Below, piece after piece: positions 45,601 through 54,026 of a DNA stretch of 64,000 bases. Origin of the DNA: JAGMES01 sp023128035. Lineage in GTDB: Bacteria > Bacillota > Halanaerobiia > DY22613. The notes beneath the pieces are model-generated. The model saw only the letters and a list, made by a program, of their open reading frames with translations, had not been told where the DNA came from and searched no databases. Where the stretch lies: contig DAOVRZ010000002.1 of assembly GCA_030627905.1 (NCBI GenBank), forward strand, positions 49,138 through 113,137. The letters are read 5' to 3'. The position numbers and the translations under genes were made by a program. Each line of letters opens with the position of its first letter. Positions within the stretch are counted from its first letter, which is position 1.

Positions 45601-48600
45601 TTTTGGACTAGCTAGATATTTGAACAATAATCATAACTTCGATAAATTAAATACAGAAATTTCATTTAACTATCTTGGTCAATTCGATAATATTTTAAAT
45701 GAGGATAACGAACATGAGGGATTATTAAGAGGTTGTCCTGAAGATTCTGGTAGAAGCATGCACAAAAATAATCGTCATTCTTTCCTAGTTGATGTTGTGG
45801 GAATTGTCATAGAAGAAAAACTCCAGTTAACTTTAAGCTATAATGCTAAATATATCAATGATTTAAAAATGGAACAACTAAAAACTGAGTATCAAAATCG
45901 TTTGATTGAGATAATTGATCATTGTGTAAATAAGGAAAGCAAGACTTATACGGTATCAGATTTTGGTTTGGAAAATATTGTAGAGATCACTGAGTTTGAT
46001 TCTATTGTTGGAGAGATGGATTTAAACAAAGAGAAGATTTATCCTTTAACACCTATGCAGGAAGGTATCTTATTTACTAATCTCTTAGATGAGGAAAGTA
46101 GAAATTATTATCAACAAGTTGCGTTCTTTATGAAAGGAAATATTAATATTCAGAAATTAATCGAAGCTTGGAGGGGAGTAACTAATCGCTATGATGTTTT
46201 AAAGACACGGTTTATTTGGAAAACAATTCAAACTCCTCTACAAATTATTAAAGATAAAGTTGAAGCTGTGATCTATGAACATGATATTTCAGACTTACCT
46301 AAATCTGAACAAAAAGAGTTTATCGCGAAATATAAGGAAGAAGATCTTAAGAAAAAATTTGACTTTAATAGTGGTAATCTCAGCAAGCTTTCGTTTATAA
46401 AGTTATCAGATGAAGAATGTTTCCTTTGTTGGTCATTTCATCATATTTTACTAGATGGCTGGAGTATTCCAATTATCTTAGGAGATTTTGTACAGTTATA
46501 TCAAGCATTAAAAGAAGATGAATCTATGCCAATCAGACCAAAGATTCAGTTTACTGATTATTTAGATTGGCTAAAAGAACAAGATCAGTTAAAGGGACTT
46601 AAGTTTTGGAAAGAAGTTGTTGAAGATTTTGATGAATTGACTTCTTTACCATATGATCAACCGTCCAAAAAAGGTATCACTACTGGAGAAGTAGCTGAAA
46701 GAAAGCTTATTTTGGATGTAGAGAAAACTAAAGAGATTAATAATTTCTGTAAGTTGAACAATATTACTTTTAATGCACTTATTCAAACAGCCTGGGGTGT
46801 GTTATTGCAAAAATATAATAATACTACTCAAAGTTGTGCAGGCATGACCGTGTCTGGTAGACCAGCTAGTTTAGAAAATGTAGAGCAGATTGTAGGTATC
46901 TTAATTAACACATTGCCAGTTGTTATAAAATCAGAAACAGAAGATACGATAAATGATCTTTTGGTCAAAGTAAATAATAATCTTGTAGAAATTCGCGAGT
47001 ATGAATATTTGTCACTTGCTGATATTCAAAAGCTAAGTCCGCAGAATGATGAATTATTTGATTCTTTGATCGTGGTGGAGAATTATCCAGTTAGTTCAGC
47101 TATAGATGGAAAGAAACTGGATTTTGAAATGCACTTTGAATCTGTTTTTGAATCTGGAAATTATAACTTCTGTATGATTATCTCTAGTAGTGATAGTATC
47201 AAGATGAAGATTTTATACAATACTGAACTATTTACAGAAGAGACTGTTAATCGGATTGAAAGACATCTGGTACAAATTCTTGATTTGATGATGGCTGATG
47301 TTAATAAACTAGTCAAAGAGATTAGCATTATATCAGATGAAGAAAAGAAGATGTTGTTAGATGAGTTTAATGATTCATCAGTTGATTATCCAAAAGAGAA
47401 GACGATTTGTCAATTGTTTGAAGAACAGGTAGAGGAAACACCAGATAATATTGCAGTTCAATTTGAGGACAAATATCTAACCTATCGCGAACTAAACTCT
47501 AAGGCAAATCAACTAGCAAGAATATTGCGAAATACAGGGATTAGTCAAAATAAGGTGGTCGGAATTCAAGCAAATCGATCTCTTAAGATGCTGGTAGGAG
47601 TATTAGCAATTGTCAAAGCTGGAGGATGTTATCTGCCAATAGATGTTGATTATCCTGAGAGTAGGGTAAAATTCATGATTGAAGACTCAAATGTGCACAT
47701 CCTTTTGACCGAAAAAGATATCATGGATAGTCTTTCCTTTGCAGGTGAGAAGATTAATCTTTATGATGAAGAATTGTATAGTGGTGATGATTCTAATCTT
47801 GAACTAATTAATCAGCCTGATGATTTGATCTATATTATGTATACCTCTGGTTCTACCGGTCAACCAAAAGGAGTAATGATTGAGCATAAAAATGTGAATC
47901 GTTTAATCTCAAATTCAAATATGCTAATTATTAATGAAGATGAGCGGATTATGCAAACTGGTTCTCTGGCGTTTGATGCGTCTACCTTTGAAATTTGGGG
48001 TTCGTTACTAAATGGTGCTACACTTTATCTGATCTCTAAAGATGATCAATTGTCAGCAGATAAGTTTGGAGAAAAACTAAAAGATAATCAGATTAGTATG
48101 ATCTGGCTTACTGCCCCACTATTTAATCAACTGGTCGAAGAAGATTTATCTATCTTCTTTGAGTTGAAGACTTTAATTGTGGGTGGTGATGCATTATCAG
48201 TAAAACATATTAATCTGGTACGAGCAAAATATCCTGATCTGACTATTATCAATGGCTATGGGCCAACCGAAAGCACAACATTTACAACTTATTTTAAGAT
48301 TGACAAAGAGTATCAAGAAAATATTCCATTAGGATATCCTGTTTCAAATACTCAAGTCTATATCTTAGATAAAAATAATCAGTTACAACCAATTGGAGTT
48401 TCTGGAGAGTTAGTTATCTCTGGAGATGGATTGGCAAGAGGTTATTTAAACCGACCAGAATTGACAAAAGAAAAATTTGTCCAAAACCCATTTCTGCCAG
48501 GGGAAAGAATGTATAAAACAGGAGATTTAGCAAGATGGCGTAGAGATGGAAAGTTAGAATTCTTAGGCAGAATCGACCATCAGGTTAAAATCAGAGGATT

Positions 48601-51600
48601 CAGAATCGAAATCGGTGAAATTGAGACATATTTATTAAGACATTCTGAGATAAAAGAAACAGTAGTTGTTGTTAAAGTTGATGATATGGATAATAAATAT
48701 CTGGTGGCATATTTTGTATCTGAAAGAGAAATATCTGTTTCTGAAGTAAGAACATATATGAAAGAAGAGTTACCAAATTATATGATTCCATCTCATTTTA
48801 TACAGTTAGAGAAATTACCATTGACCTCAAATGGTAAGGTAAATCGAAAAGCTCTACCTGATATAGAGGGAAACATCAATGTTGGAAATGATTATGTAGC
48901 TCCTGCAAATGAAATCGAAATAAAATTAGCAGAAATATGGTCAGAGATTTTGAATATTGACAGGATTGGAGTTAATGACGATTTCTTTGAATTAGGTGGT
49001 CATTCTCTAAAGGTTACAAAATTAGCTTCTAAAGTTTTAAAAGCTTTTAATGTAGAGCTACCTTTAAAAGAGGTTTTTAATAATCCTTCGATTAGAGATC
49101 TTGCAGATTATGTTAGGAGAACTGAGAAGAAGGCATTTGCGGCTATAGAGGTTACTGAAAAAAGTGAATACTATCCTCTTTCATCGGGACAAAAACGATT
49201 ATTTGCACTCAGACAATTAGAAGGTGAAAATACTACTTATAATATTCCGAGTGTGATGATTATTGAAGGCGAGTTGGATAAAGAAAGATTCCAAAAAGCT
49301 TTTGAGGAATTGATCAAACGGCATGATGCATTTAGAACTTCATTTGAGATTATTGATGGAGAGTTTGTGCAAAAAATCATGGACGAGATAGAGTTTACTA
49401 TTATTTCTTTAGAGGCTCAAGAATCAGAATTAGAACAAATTGTTCAAGATTTTATCCGTCCATTTGACTTAAGTAAAGCTCCATTAATGAGAGTAGCACT
49501 TGTCAAATTAGAGCAGAAGCATTTACTAATGATAGATATACATCATATTATATCTGATGGAGTTTCGATGACGATATTTATTAGAGATTTGATAAGTCTT
49601 TATGTTGGTAAAGAATTATCTGAATTAAAGCTCCAATACAAAGATTTTTCGGTATGGCAAAATAAGCTCTTTGAATCTGGAGATATTTTAAAACAGGAAG
49701 AGTATTGGCAGGAAACATTTTCAGGTGAGATTCCTGTGCTTACACTACCAACTGATTATCAGAGACCATATGTGATGAACTATGAGGGAGAAACGATAGA
49801 GTTTGCTCTAGGAGAAGAGTTAACAGCAAAATTAGATAAATTAGCTGAGGCAAATGATGCAACTTTATATATGACAACACTTGCAGTATTTAATATACTA
49901 TTAGCTAAATATTCTGGTCAGGAGGATATTGTAGTTGGTTCACCGATTGCGGGTAGAAGACATGATGATCTGGAAAATATTATTGGGATGTTTATTAACA
50001 CTCTAGCAATGAGAAATTATCCTAAATCTCAGAAAACATTTGCTGACTTTTTAGCAGAGGTAAAAGAAAATGCTCTACAAGGTTATGAAAATCAGGATTA
50101 TCAATTTGAAATGTTGATTGATAAATTAAATGTTCAACGAGATTTGAGCCGCAATCCATTGTTTGATGTGATGTTTATTTTGCAAAATATGCAAGAAAGC
50201 AATCAAATGACAGACTTAGAACTAAACCTTGTACCATACAATTATGACTATAATATCTCAAAATTTGATCTGACTTTAACAATGGTACCAGCTACAAAAC
50301 ATCAGTTAACTTTAGAGTATAGTACCAGCCTCTTTAATCGTAAGACTATCGAGAGAATGATAGAACATTTTATAAATATTCTTAAAATAGTTGTCGTTAA
50401 TCCTGAGATTAAGATATCTGAGATAATGATGTTTTCTGATGAACAACGAAGTCAACTTCTTTACAAATTTAATGATACTGAGTTAGATTATCATAAAGAA
50501 AAAACAATTCATCAATTGTTTGAAGAACAGGTTAGAAAGGCTCCAGAAAAGACCGCTCTGACGTTTGAAGATACGGAGATGTCATATGCTGCCTTCAATG
50601 AAAGAGCCAATCAGCTTGCTCATAAATTACGTCAAAAAGGACTTCAAAGAGATCAGATTGTTGGTCTTATAGTGACTCGTTCTCTAGATATGATGGTTGG
50701 AATCATGGGTATCTTAAAAGCTGGTGGTGCATATTTACCAATTGATCCAGAATATCCGGAAGAAAGAGTTAAGTATATGCTAGAGGATAGTGATGCTAAG
50801 ATTTTGTTAACTCAGAGTCATTTAAAAGATCTGGTTTCATTTGAAGGTGAGATACTTTATCTTGATAATGTAGAGCACTTTGAAGATTGCGAGATTAGTA
50901 ATTTGGAGAATGTCAATGATTCTAATGATTGTGCTTATGTGATTTATACTTCGGGTTCAACCGGTAAGCCTAAAGGGGTACAGATTCAACATTGTTCAGT
51001 TCATAATTTTATTGAAGGAATGACGAGCAAAATTAATTTTGCATCTGATAAGACAATTGTTACACTTACTACAATCTCTTTTGACATCTTTGTCTTGGAA
51101 ACATTACTCCCATTATCAAAAGGCTTAAAGGTTGTTATTGCCAACGAAGAAGAGCAAAGAATTTCTGAAAAATTTAATGACTTATTGCTAAAACATAATG
51201 CAGATATGATTCAAACAACTCCATCAAGGATGAAATTATTCTTAGAAGATGAAGCTCATTTGAACGGTTTAAATAATCTTAGTGAAATTTTGCTTGGCGG
51301 AGAAGCACTTTTACCAACAATCTTAGAAAAGGTGAAGTTATTTACCAAAGCTAAAATCTATAATATGTACGGGCCAACCGAAACCACAGTCTGGTCAACT
51401 TTTAAGGATGTCACCGATACTGATTTGATTACAATTGGTAAACCAATCGCTAATACGAGAATCTACATATTGGATAAAGATTTAAAATTAGTTCCAGAAA
51501 AAGTTTTTGGTGAGCTGTATATCGCTGGAGATGGTTTAGCGAGAGGATATCTAAATAGACCAGAATTGACTCAAGAAAGATTTATACCAGATCCATTCGT

Positions 51601-53680
51601 GTCAGAGGAAAGAATGTATAAAACCGGAGATTTAGCAAGCTGGTTAGCTGATGGTGAGATAGAGTTCATTGGTAGAACTGATTCCCAGATTAAGATTAGG
51701 GGATATCGAATTGAACTTGGCGAGATAGAAAAACAACTAACTAATATTTCATTTGTTAAGGAAGCCGCAGTTATTGTTAGAGGAGACTCAGAAGAATATC
51801 AATCATTATATGCTTATGTGGTTGCTGATGAAGAGTTTACAGTGACTCAGTTAAGAGCAAAATTGGCTAAATCATTACCTGTTTATATGATTCCATCTTA
51901 TTTTGTTTCATTAGAAGAGATGCCACTAACGCCAAATGGTAAAATTAATCGGAAAGTTTTAGCTTTATTAGAGGGTAAGGTTGATACTGGTATTGAGTAT
52001 TTAGAACCTAAGACAGATGTTGAAAAAACACTTGCCAAAGTTTGGTCAGAAGTGCTTGGTGTCGAAAAGATTGGAGTTCGCGATATATTCTTTGTATTAG
52101 GTGGAGATTCCATCAAGGCAATTCAAATCTCTGCGAGATTGCAAAAGGCTGGCTTACAACTGAATGTAAGAGATTTATTCCAATATCCAACTATTGAGTT
52201 GTTGGCAAATTATGTAAAACCAACCAAGCAAAAAGCAGAGCAAGGTGTAGTTTCAGGTATGGTAGAATTGACCCCAATTCAGCATTGGTTCTTTGAACAA
52301 AACTTTAAAGACCAACATCATTTTAACCAGGCGGTTATGTTATGTAGTAAGAATGGTTTTGATGAGGAGATTATTGAAAAGGTCTTTACTAAAATTGTTG
52401 AGCATCATGATGCTTTAAGGATGATTTATAGAGAGGAAGAAACAAAAACTGTTCAGTTTAATAGAGGACTGGATGAAGGTGAATTGTTTGGATTCACACT
52501 CTTTGATCTAAGAGATGAAGAAGAGGTTCACGAGATAATTAGAAGTGAGGCGGAGTGTTTGCAGAGGGGGTTTGAGCTAGAGGCTGGCCCGTTATTGCAG
52601 ATTGGATTATTTAAAACTAGCACAGAAGATCATCTGTTGATTATCGGTCATCATTTAGTGATAGATGGTGTATCCTGGAGGATTTTACTAGAAGATTTTG
52701 TACTAGGTTATGAGATGGCATTAAAAGGTGAGGTTATTCAATTCCAGGATAAAACAGACTCCTTCTTAAAATGGGCCAGCACTTTAAATAATTACGCCAA
52801 CAGTGAGATCTTACTAAAAGAACTTAAATATTGGAAAGAAGTCGAAGCCACAAATATTGCATCATTACCAAAAACCAATGCGATTTCTGAAAATTTACGT
52901 GCTCATTCTCGTGAAGTTCAAATGGTTCTAACAAAAGAAGAGACAGAAATTTTACTAAAAGATGTGCATGTAGCCTATAACACCGAGATCAATGATATTT
53001 TACTTTCAGCTTTAGCAATAGCTTTCAAAGAATGGTCATCTCATGAGAAGACAGCTATCATCTTAGAAGGACACGGAAGAGAAGAGATTGGAGCAGAGCT
53101 TGATTTATCGAGGACAATCGGCTGGTTTACATCTCAGTATCCAGTTATTCTTGATTCATCTATGTCAGAGGATCTCTCATACATGATTAAGAGCACCAAA
53201 GAAAATCTTCATAGAATACCGAATAAAGGAATAGGATATGCAATTTTGAAATACTTAACATCACCAGAAAATAAAGAGATAGAGTTCAAACTTCAACCTG
53301 AATTGATCTTTAACTATCTTGGTCAATTTGATCAGGATTTAGAAGTAAATATTGGAGATTGTGAAATATCTACAATGGATTTATCCAATTTGGACTTAGG
53401 TGATATGATCAGTAGTAAAGCAGAACGAACTTATCCTTTAGAAATGACAGGCTTGGTTGTAGATGATATGTTAAATATGAAATTAAGTTTCAACAAAGAT
53501 CAGTTTAGTGAAGATTCGATGATTCAATTGATTAATCTGTATCAGGAGCATTTGCGTAAAGTGATTGAGCATTGTGGAGGTACTAATACAACAGAATATA
53601 CTCCGAGTGATATTGGTGATCAGGAGCTTACTATGTATGAACTTGATGGGATATCGGAATTAATCGAAGATTTGTTTTAG
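36620..53680 (+). CDS. Nonribosomal peptide synthetase, A-T C-A-T C-A-T-E C-A-T C-A-T-E (NRPS3)
   Basis: I prefer the ATG at 36620, seven bases after GGAGGAGGAG, over the ATG at 36587; this gives 5686 residues starting directly with an A domain. Domains: A7 (TSGSTG ~156), T7 (~544), C8 (HHIIADG ~727), A8 (~1196), T8 (~1586), C9 (~1767), A9 (TSGTTG ~2238), T9 (LGGDSI ~2621), E (HHLIIDG ~2809), C10 (HHILLDG ~3274), A10 (~3743), T10 (~4124), C11 (~4309), A11 (~4777), T11 (LGGDSI ~5160), E (HHLVIDG ~5344). Pocket residues: A7 DALHVGLFN-K (unassigned), A8 DVWSIAMVY-K (unassigned, Thr-like clade), A9 DGFYVGIAF-K (Ile/Val-like), A10 DAFWIGGTF-K (Val), A11 DILQLGMVW-K (Gly). C10 has the D-accepting start, matching the preceding E. 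A7 has Tyr-Gly-Gln-Ser-Glu instead of the usual Tyr-Gly-Pro-Thr-Glu, and A8 has Gln for Lys in its A8 motif. The C-terminal tail ends acidic and helical, a probable donor docking end for NRPS4. Confidence 0.93.
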   Translation: MIANLFQERIKHYPNKIAVKTKERELTFDMLNKLANKVANQTLEITQALTNEQNVVGLLFEHGIDMITGTLGAVKAGTIYVPLDPKYPKERLDYILEDSNINLLITNNLNYQFAEQLVSKLDSSVTILNIDQIDEIVTDDDLNCAISGDQIAYILYTSGSTGRPKGVIQSYENIIHFAESYIETLSLTKDDCLSLFSVFSHDAAILDIYTGLLSGATLFPLNIKDQIALNEISEWLVQEKITVWHSVPTVYRYFLKSFSGREEQFPNLRYIVLGGEQVVENDINMFQKLFGSKTRLINLYGQSESTFNSAFMIDTSTPVKKVTLGQTIKDTEIFLIDENGEEVSDLQIGEIIIASDHVALGYWKDPEKTKKSFAKHPELGRLYRTGDLGRVLSDGSIEFVGRKDFQVKIRGYRVELGEIESQLMDNSEIKEAVVVSKRDQEGNSYLSSFVVLKNEISFTKLKQYLAQRLPDYMVPIYFVKLDKLPTTPTGKVDRKQLLEMEIDFNLEECEYIAPSNDIEKRLEKIWSEILNVEKIGVKHNFFDLGGHSLKATALVSKVYKEFNVELPLRVIFDQPTILELAQFIANSKESKYTAIHAIEEKEFYPVSSAQRRIFIVNQFKNTGIGYNMPGVFKIKGEIDKEKLTNAFRALIKRHESLRTSFEMVNGEVVQKIHPEVDFEITNLDGDDNEILAIVKDFIQPFDLTKAPLLRVSLINSKDENYLIFDMHHIIADGTSMGILINDFIMLYTEAELPELRIQYKDFAKWQDKFFESDAMLEQENYWLEKFSDEIPVLNMSTDYPRPSVMEFAGGRVNFAIGKDLIDQLKTLSKEYGATLFMTLLAAYNVLLSKYSNQEDIIVGTPIAGRPHVDLEKIIGMFVNTLPLRNQLSKERTFVEFLQDVKENALRAYENQDYQFEMLVDKLDLKRDMSRNPLFDVIFVLQNMDQLKSNEKELALQIEPYEFEKQAAKFDLTLGGFEASDGFGFYLEYRNKLFSIDTIKAMSKHFVNILSTIAEKPETKIFEIEMISQEEKQHFLFDLYANTVHSSDQKTIVQIFEEQVIKTPGRIALTFEGQTMTYKKLNEKANQLARLLRQKGVTREQIVGIMVERSMEMVVGIIAIIKAGGAYLPIEPNFPKDRIEYMLENSQTEILMTEKDVMAEITFKGEMIDIKDKALYNQDGSNLELINQPNDLLYVIYTSGSTGKPKGVMIEHFNVVRLFFTDNFQYDVSEQDIWIMFHSFCFDVSVWEMYGALLFGGKLVIIPKIVAQDPKQFLQVMKAQKVTILSQTPTAFYNISKEEMNCPDSELKIRYIIFAGESLKPIMLKEWHEKYPLVKLINMYGITETTVYITYKEIDEIEIQNNISNIGKPIPTWTTYIFDSQQKLVPIGVTGEICIGGAGVSRGYLNRLELTNEKFIENPYIPGDRIYRSGDLAKWLPSGDMEYLGRIDFQVQIRGFRVELGEIESRLLAHVDINDVVVIDLTDASGLKYLVAYLISQRELAVSELRNYLGQNLPDYMIPSFFVRLEEMPITSNGKVNRRALPEPKDYIKTGIEYVAPTNDLEKRMADIWVEILGVDRVGIYENFFELGGHSLKATQLAQKTYKEFEVDLPLKVIFQTPTIGELAKYIANVEKSVCDSIDVVGKREYYPVSSAQKRLFALRQIEGEQITYNMPSVLKVEGRLELARFEEAILKLIERHEALRTSFELVDGKAVQRIHDKVKFELTYHVITEDQIKDKIKEFVRPFDLSQVPLFRVALLELETYQILIVDMHHIISDGISVNVMIRDLVNLYAEKELPELRIQYKDFAIWQNEFFASEKILEQEEFWLETFAGEIPVLDIPIDFSRPAVMSFEGDIAKFELNEKLTIELNQLANKKGVTLYMLLLAMFNLLLAKYSNQDDIIIGTPIAGRKHEDLENVLGMFVNTLVLRNYPTSDKTFVQFLAEVKERVLLVFENQDYQFEMLVNKLNLERELSRNPLFDVMFSLQNANESNLSIENLSFSSYEFSTQISKFDLTLNAFETAQNMCFNLQYRTKLFKKETIERLSRNFTQLIETVVTNPEFKISEVELLTIEEKERLLVEFNDTNTIYPEKPLHQIIEEQVEKAPDQIAVIFKDSQLTYQQLNEKANQLARVLRNKGVENDQIIGMMIDRSVEMMIGIIAILKAGGAYMPIDSTYPEARIRYMLEDSETKIILTQEDLITQLEYYKGALIDLKDSNLYSGDTANLESFSYHDSLAYVIYTSGTTGKPKGILTLQYNISRVVKDTNYLYISKSDRLLQLSNYAFDGSTFDIYGAFLNGATLVMIDKDILLDPIKLSDFIKNNQITIFYVPTALFNTLIDVNIECFNSVSKVVFGGERASAQHVRKLLKHLGRNRIIHIYGPTETTAFATSCHINELSDRVDNVPIGGPLTNTQLYVVDKYNQLQPIGVTGELCISGGGLARGYLNRPDLTAAKFVENPFVPGERMYRSGDLARWLEDGNIEFIGRIDHQVKIRGFRIELGEIESQLVKHELVKEAIVMDRVDENKNKYLCAYITSERDLSVADLREHLLTELPDYMIPAHFIQLEEMPLTSNGKINRKALPEPEGFSRVTEYVAPTNEVEEILAKIWGTILGVEKVGIQDNFFELGGDSIKAIQILSRANLEGINISVKDIFKYKTIYAIIKNVDYAQQKKQISQAEVTGEVLLTPVQQWFYEQDLSHKHYWNQTNLFALSTDVDLDLLEKAFQKLIEHHDAFRMVYEIKDERIYQYNRGKEEVDFKLELIDLTKEENPAEILRIKSEEIQDNLDLSKDLLIKAVVFDLGEAGKRLLIAIHHLIIDGVSWRILLADLEALVNSDLTQKLPLKTTSFKDWSIKIDEYAKTETLKTEYWEKIDSSNIQSLVEDTPEDNYLSDQKSLHILLDERETENLLKKVNWAYNTEINDILLAGLISSVNETFGLEDILIGMEGHGREELFNDVDLSRTIGWFTCIYPVYFKAQNNIEESIKYAKESFRKVPNKGIDFGLARYLNNNHNFDKLNTEISFNYLGQFDNILNEDNEHEGLLRGCPEDSGRSMHKNNRHSFLVDVVGIVIEEKLQLTLSYNAKYINDLKMEQLKTEYQNRLIEIIDHCVNKESKTYTVSDFGLENIVEITEFDSIVGEMDLNKEKIYPLTPMQEGILFTNLLDEESRNYYQQVAFFMKGNINIQKLIEAWRGVTNRYDVLKTRFIWKTIQTPLQIIKDKVEAVIYEHDISDLPKSEQKEFIAKYKEEDLKKKFDFNSGNLSKLSFIKLSDEECFLCWSFHHILLDGWSIPIILGDFVQLYQALKEDESMPIRPKIQFTDYLDWLKEQDQLKGLKFWKEVVEDFDELTSLPYDQPSKKGITTGEVAERKLILDVEKTKEINNFCKLNNITFNALIQTAWGVLLQKYNNTTQSCAGMTVSGRPASLENVEQIVGILINTLPVVIKSETEDTINDLLVKVNNNLVEIREYEYLSLADIQKLSPQNDELFDSLIVVENYPVSSAIDGKKLDFEMHFESVFESGNYNFCMIISSSDSIKMKILYNTELFTEETVNRIERHLVQILDLMMADVNKLVKEISIISDEEKKMLLDEFNDSSVDYPKEKTICQLFEEQVEETPDNIAVQFEDKYLTYRELNSKANQLARILRNTGISQNKVVGIQANRSLKMLVGVLAIVKAGGCYLPIDVDYPESRVKFMIEDSNVHILLTEKDIMDSLSFAGEKINLYDEELYSGDDSNLELINQPDDLIYIMYTSGSTGQPKGVMIEHKNVNRLISNSNMLIINEDERIMQTGSLAFDASTFEIWGSLLNGATLYLISKDDQLSADKFGEKLKDNQISMIWLTAPLFNQLVEEDLSIFFELKTLIVGGDALSVKHINLVRAKYPDLTIINGYGPTESTTFTTYFKIDKEYQENIPLGYPVSNTQVYILDKNNQLQPIGVSGELVISGDGLARGYLNRPELTKEKFVQNPFLPGERMYKTGDLARWRRDGKLEFLGRIDHQVKIRGFRIEIGEIETYLLRHSEIKETVVVVKVDDMDNKYLVAYFVSEREISVSEVRTYMKEELPNYMIPSHFIQLEKLPLTSNGKVNRKALPDIEGNINVGNDYVAPANEIEIKLAEIWSEILNIDRIGVNDDFFELGGHSLKVTKLASKVLKAFNVELPLKEVFNNPSIRDLADYVRRTEKKAFAAIEVTEKSEYYPLSSGQKRLFALRQLEGENTTYNIPSVMIIEGELDKERFQKAFEELIKRHDAFRTSFEIIDGEFVQKIMDEIEFTIISLEAQESELEQIVQDFIRPFDLSKAPLMRVALVKLEQKHLLMIDIHHIISDGVSMTIFIRDLISLYVGKELSELKLQYKDFSVWQNKLFESGDILKQEEYWQETFSGEIPVLTLPTDYQRPYVMNYEGETIEFALGEELTAKLDKLAEANDATLYMTTLAVFNILLAKYSGQEDIVVGSPIAGRRHDDLENIIGMFINTLAMRNYPKSQKTFADFLAEVKENALQGYENQDYQFEMLIDKLNVQRDLSRNPLFDVMFILQNMQESNQMTDLELNLVPYNYDYNISKFDLTLTMVPATKHQLTLEYSTSLFNRKTIERMIEHFINILKIVVVNPEIKISEIMMFSDEQRSQLLYKFNDTELDYHKEKTIHQLFEEQVRKAPEKTALTFEDTEMSYAAFNERANQLAHKLRQKGLQRDQIVGLIVTRSLDMMVGIMGILKAGGAYLPIDPEYPEERVKYMLEDSDAKILLTQSHLKDLVSFEGEILYLDNVEHFEDCEISNLENVNDSNDCAYVIYTSGSTGKPKGVQIQHCSVHNFIEGMTSKINFASDKTIVTLTTISFDIFVLETLLPLSKGLKVVIANEEEQRISEKFNDLLLKHNADMIQTTPSRMKLFLEDEAHLNGLNNLSEILLGGEALLPTILEKVKLFTKAKIYNMYGPTETTVWSTFKDVTDTDLITIGKPIANTRIYILDKDLKLVPEKVFGELYIAGDGLARGYLNRPELTQERFIPDPFVSEERMYKTGDLASWLADGEIEFIGRTDSQIKIRGYRIELGEIEKQLTNISFVKEAAVIVRGDSEEYQSLYAYVVADEEFTVTQLRAKLAKSLPVYMIPSYFVSLEEMPLTPNGKINRKVLALLEGKVDTGIEYLEPKTDVEKTLAKVWSEVLGVEKIGVRDIFFVLGGDSIKAIQISARLQKAGLQLNVRDLFQYPTIELLANYVKPTKQKAEQGVVSGMVELTPIQHWFFEQNFKDQHHFNQAVMLCSKNGFDEEIIEKVFTKIVEHHDALRMIYREEETKTVQFNRGLDEGELFGFTLFDLRDEEEVHEIIRSEAECLQRGFELEAGPLLQIGLFKTSTEDHLLIIGHHLVIDGVSWRILLEDFVLGYEMALKGEVIQFQDKTDSFLKWASTLNNYANSEILLKELKYWKEVEATNIASLPKTNAISENLRAHSREVQMVLTKEETEILLKDVHVAYNTEINDILLSALAIAFKEWSSHEKTAIILEGHGREEIGAELDLSRTIGWFTSQYPVILDSSMSEDLSYMIKSTKENLHRIPNKGIGYAILKYLTSPENKEIEFKLQPELIFNYLGQFDQDLEVNIGDCEISTMDLSNLDLGDMISSKAERTYPLEMTGLVVDDMLNMKLSFNKDQFSEDSMIQLINLYQEHLRKVIEHCGGTNTTEYTPSDIGDQELTMYELDGISELIEDLF
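47430..49010 (+). repeat. Second copy of the near-identical Val-type A domain (module 10)
   Basis: Partner of 22640-24250. The translated pockets are identical (DAFWIGGTF-K), and the differences are mostly single silent changes. Confidence 0.8.
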
Positions 53681-54026
53681 CGGTTTGGTGTAGTTTTTGT
53701 GTAGGGTAGCGTTTGATGGCAGGGCATATATAGGAAAAACGCTCTTTAGAAATTCAGCTCTGCAGGACTTTGCTTATATAATGGAAGCTTAGCTTGATGC
53801 AAATATTTTCTTTATAAAGTCGTTTTTGATTGGTCGAGCTGAATTATGCATCGCTTTTTTTCCTATATATGCCCTGCCATCAAACTAGGCTTTACATTAA
53901 AAAGTTACATACCAAAACCTAAAACTTAAAATTTAAAATTGCTGAAATTGAATAAATAATCAATTGGATAATTAATTAAGCAATAATCTATAAGTAGTTA
54001 AAATTTGAAAGTAGGAGTGAGGATTT
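53681..54026. other. 346-base gap between NRPS3 and NRPS4
   Basis: The first half is filled by the inverted-repeat element at 53711-53885. The remainder (53886-54010) is A/T-rich with no gene and no convincing promoter; runs such as AATTTAAAATT look like ordinary AT-rich spacer. An AGGAGTGAGG ribosome site for NRPS4 ends it. Confidence 0.5.
53711..53885. repeat. 175-base element with perfect 29-bp terminal inverted repeats
   Basis: Arms 53711-53739 and 53857-53885 are perfect reverse complements (GTTTGATGGCAGGG... and ...CCCTGCCATCAAAC). Inside, AATTCAGCTC (53751-53760) pairs with GAGCTGAATT (53836-53845), and GACTTT with AAAGTC further in, so the whole element can fold into one long interrupted hairpin. 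TAG occurs near both outer edges (53707-53709 and 53886-53888), which could be a target duplication but is short. It has no coding capacity. It looks like a MITE or a structured intercistronic RNA. I saw no second copy in the window. Confidence 0.8.
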
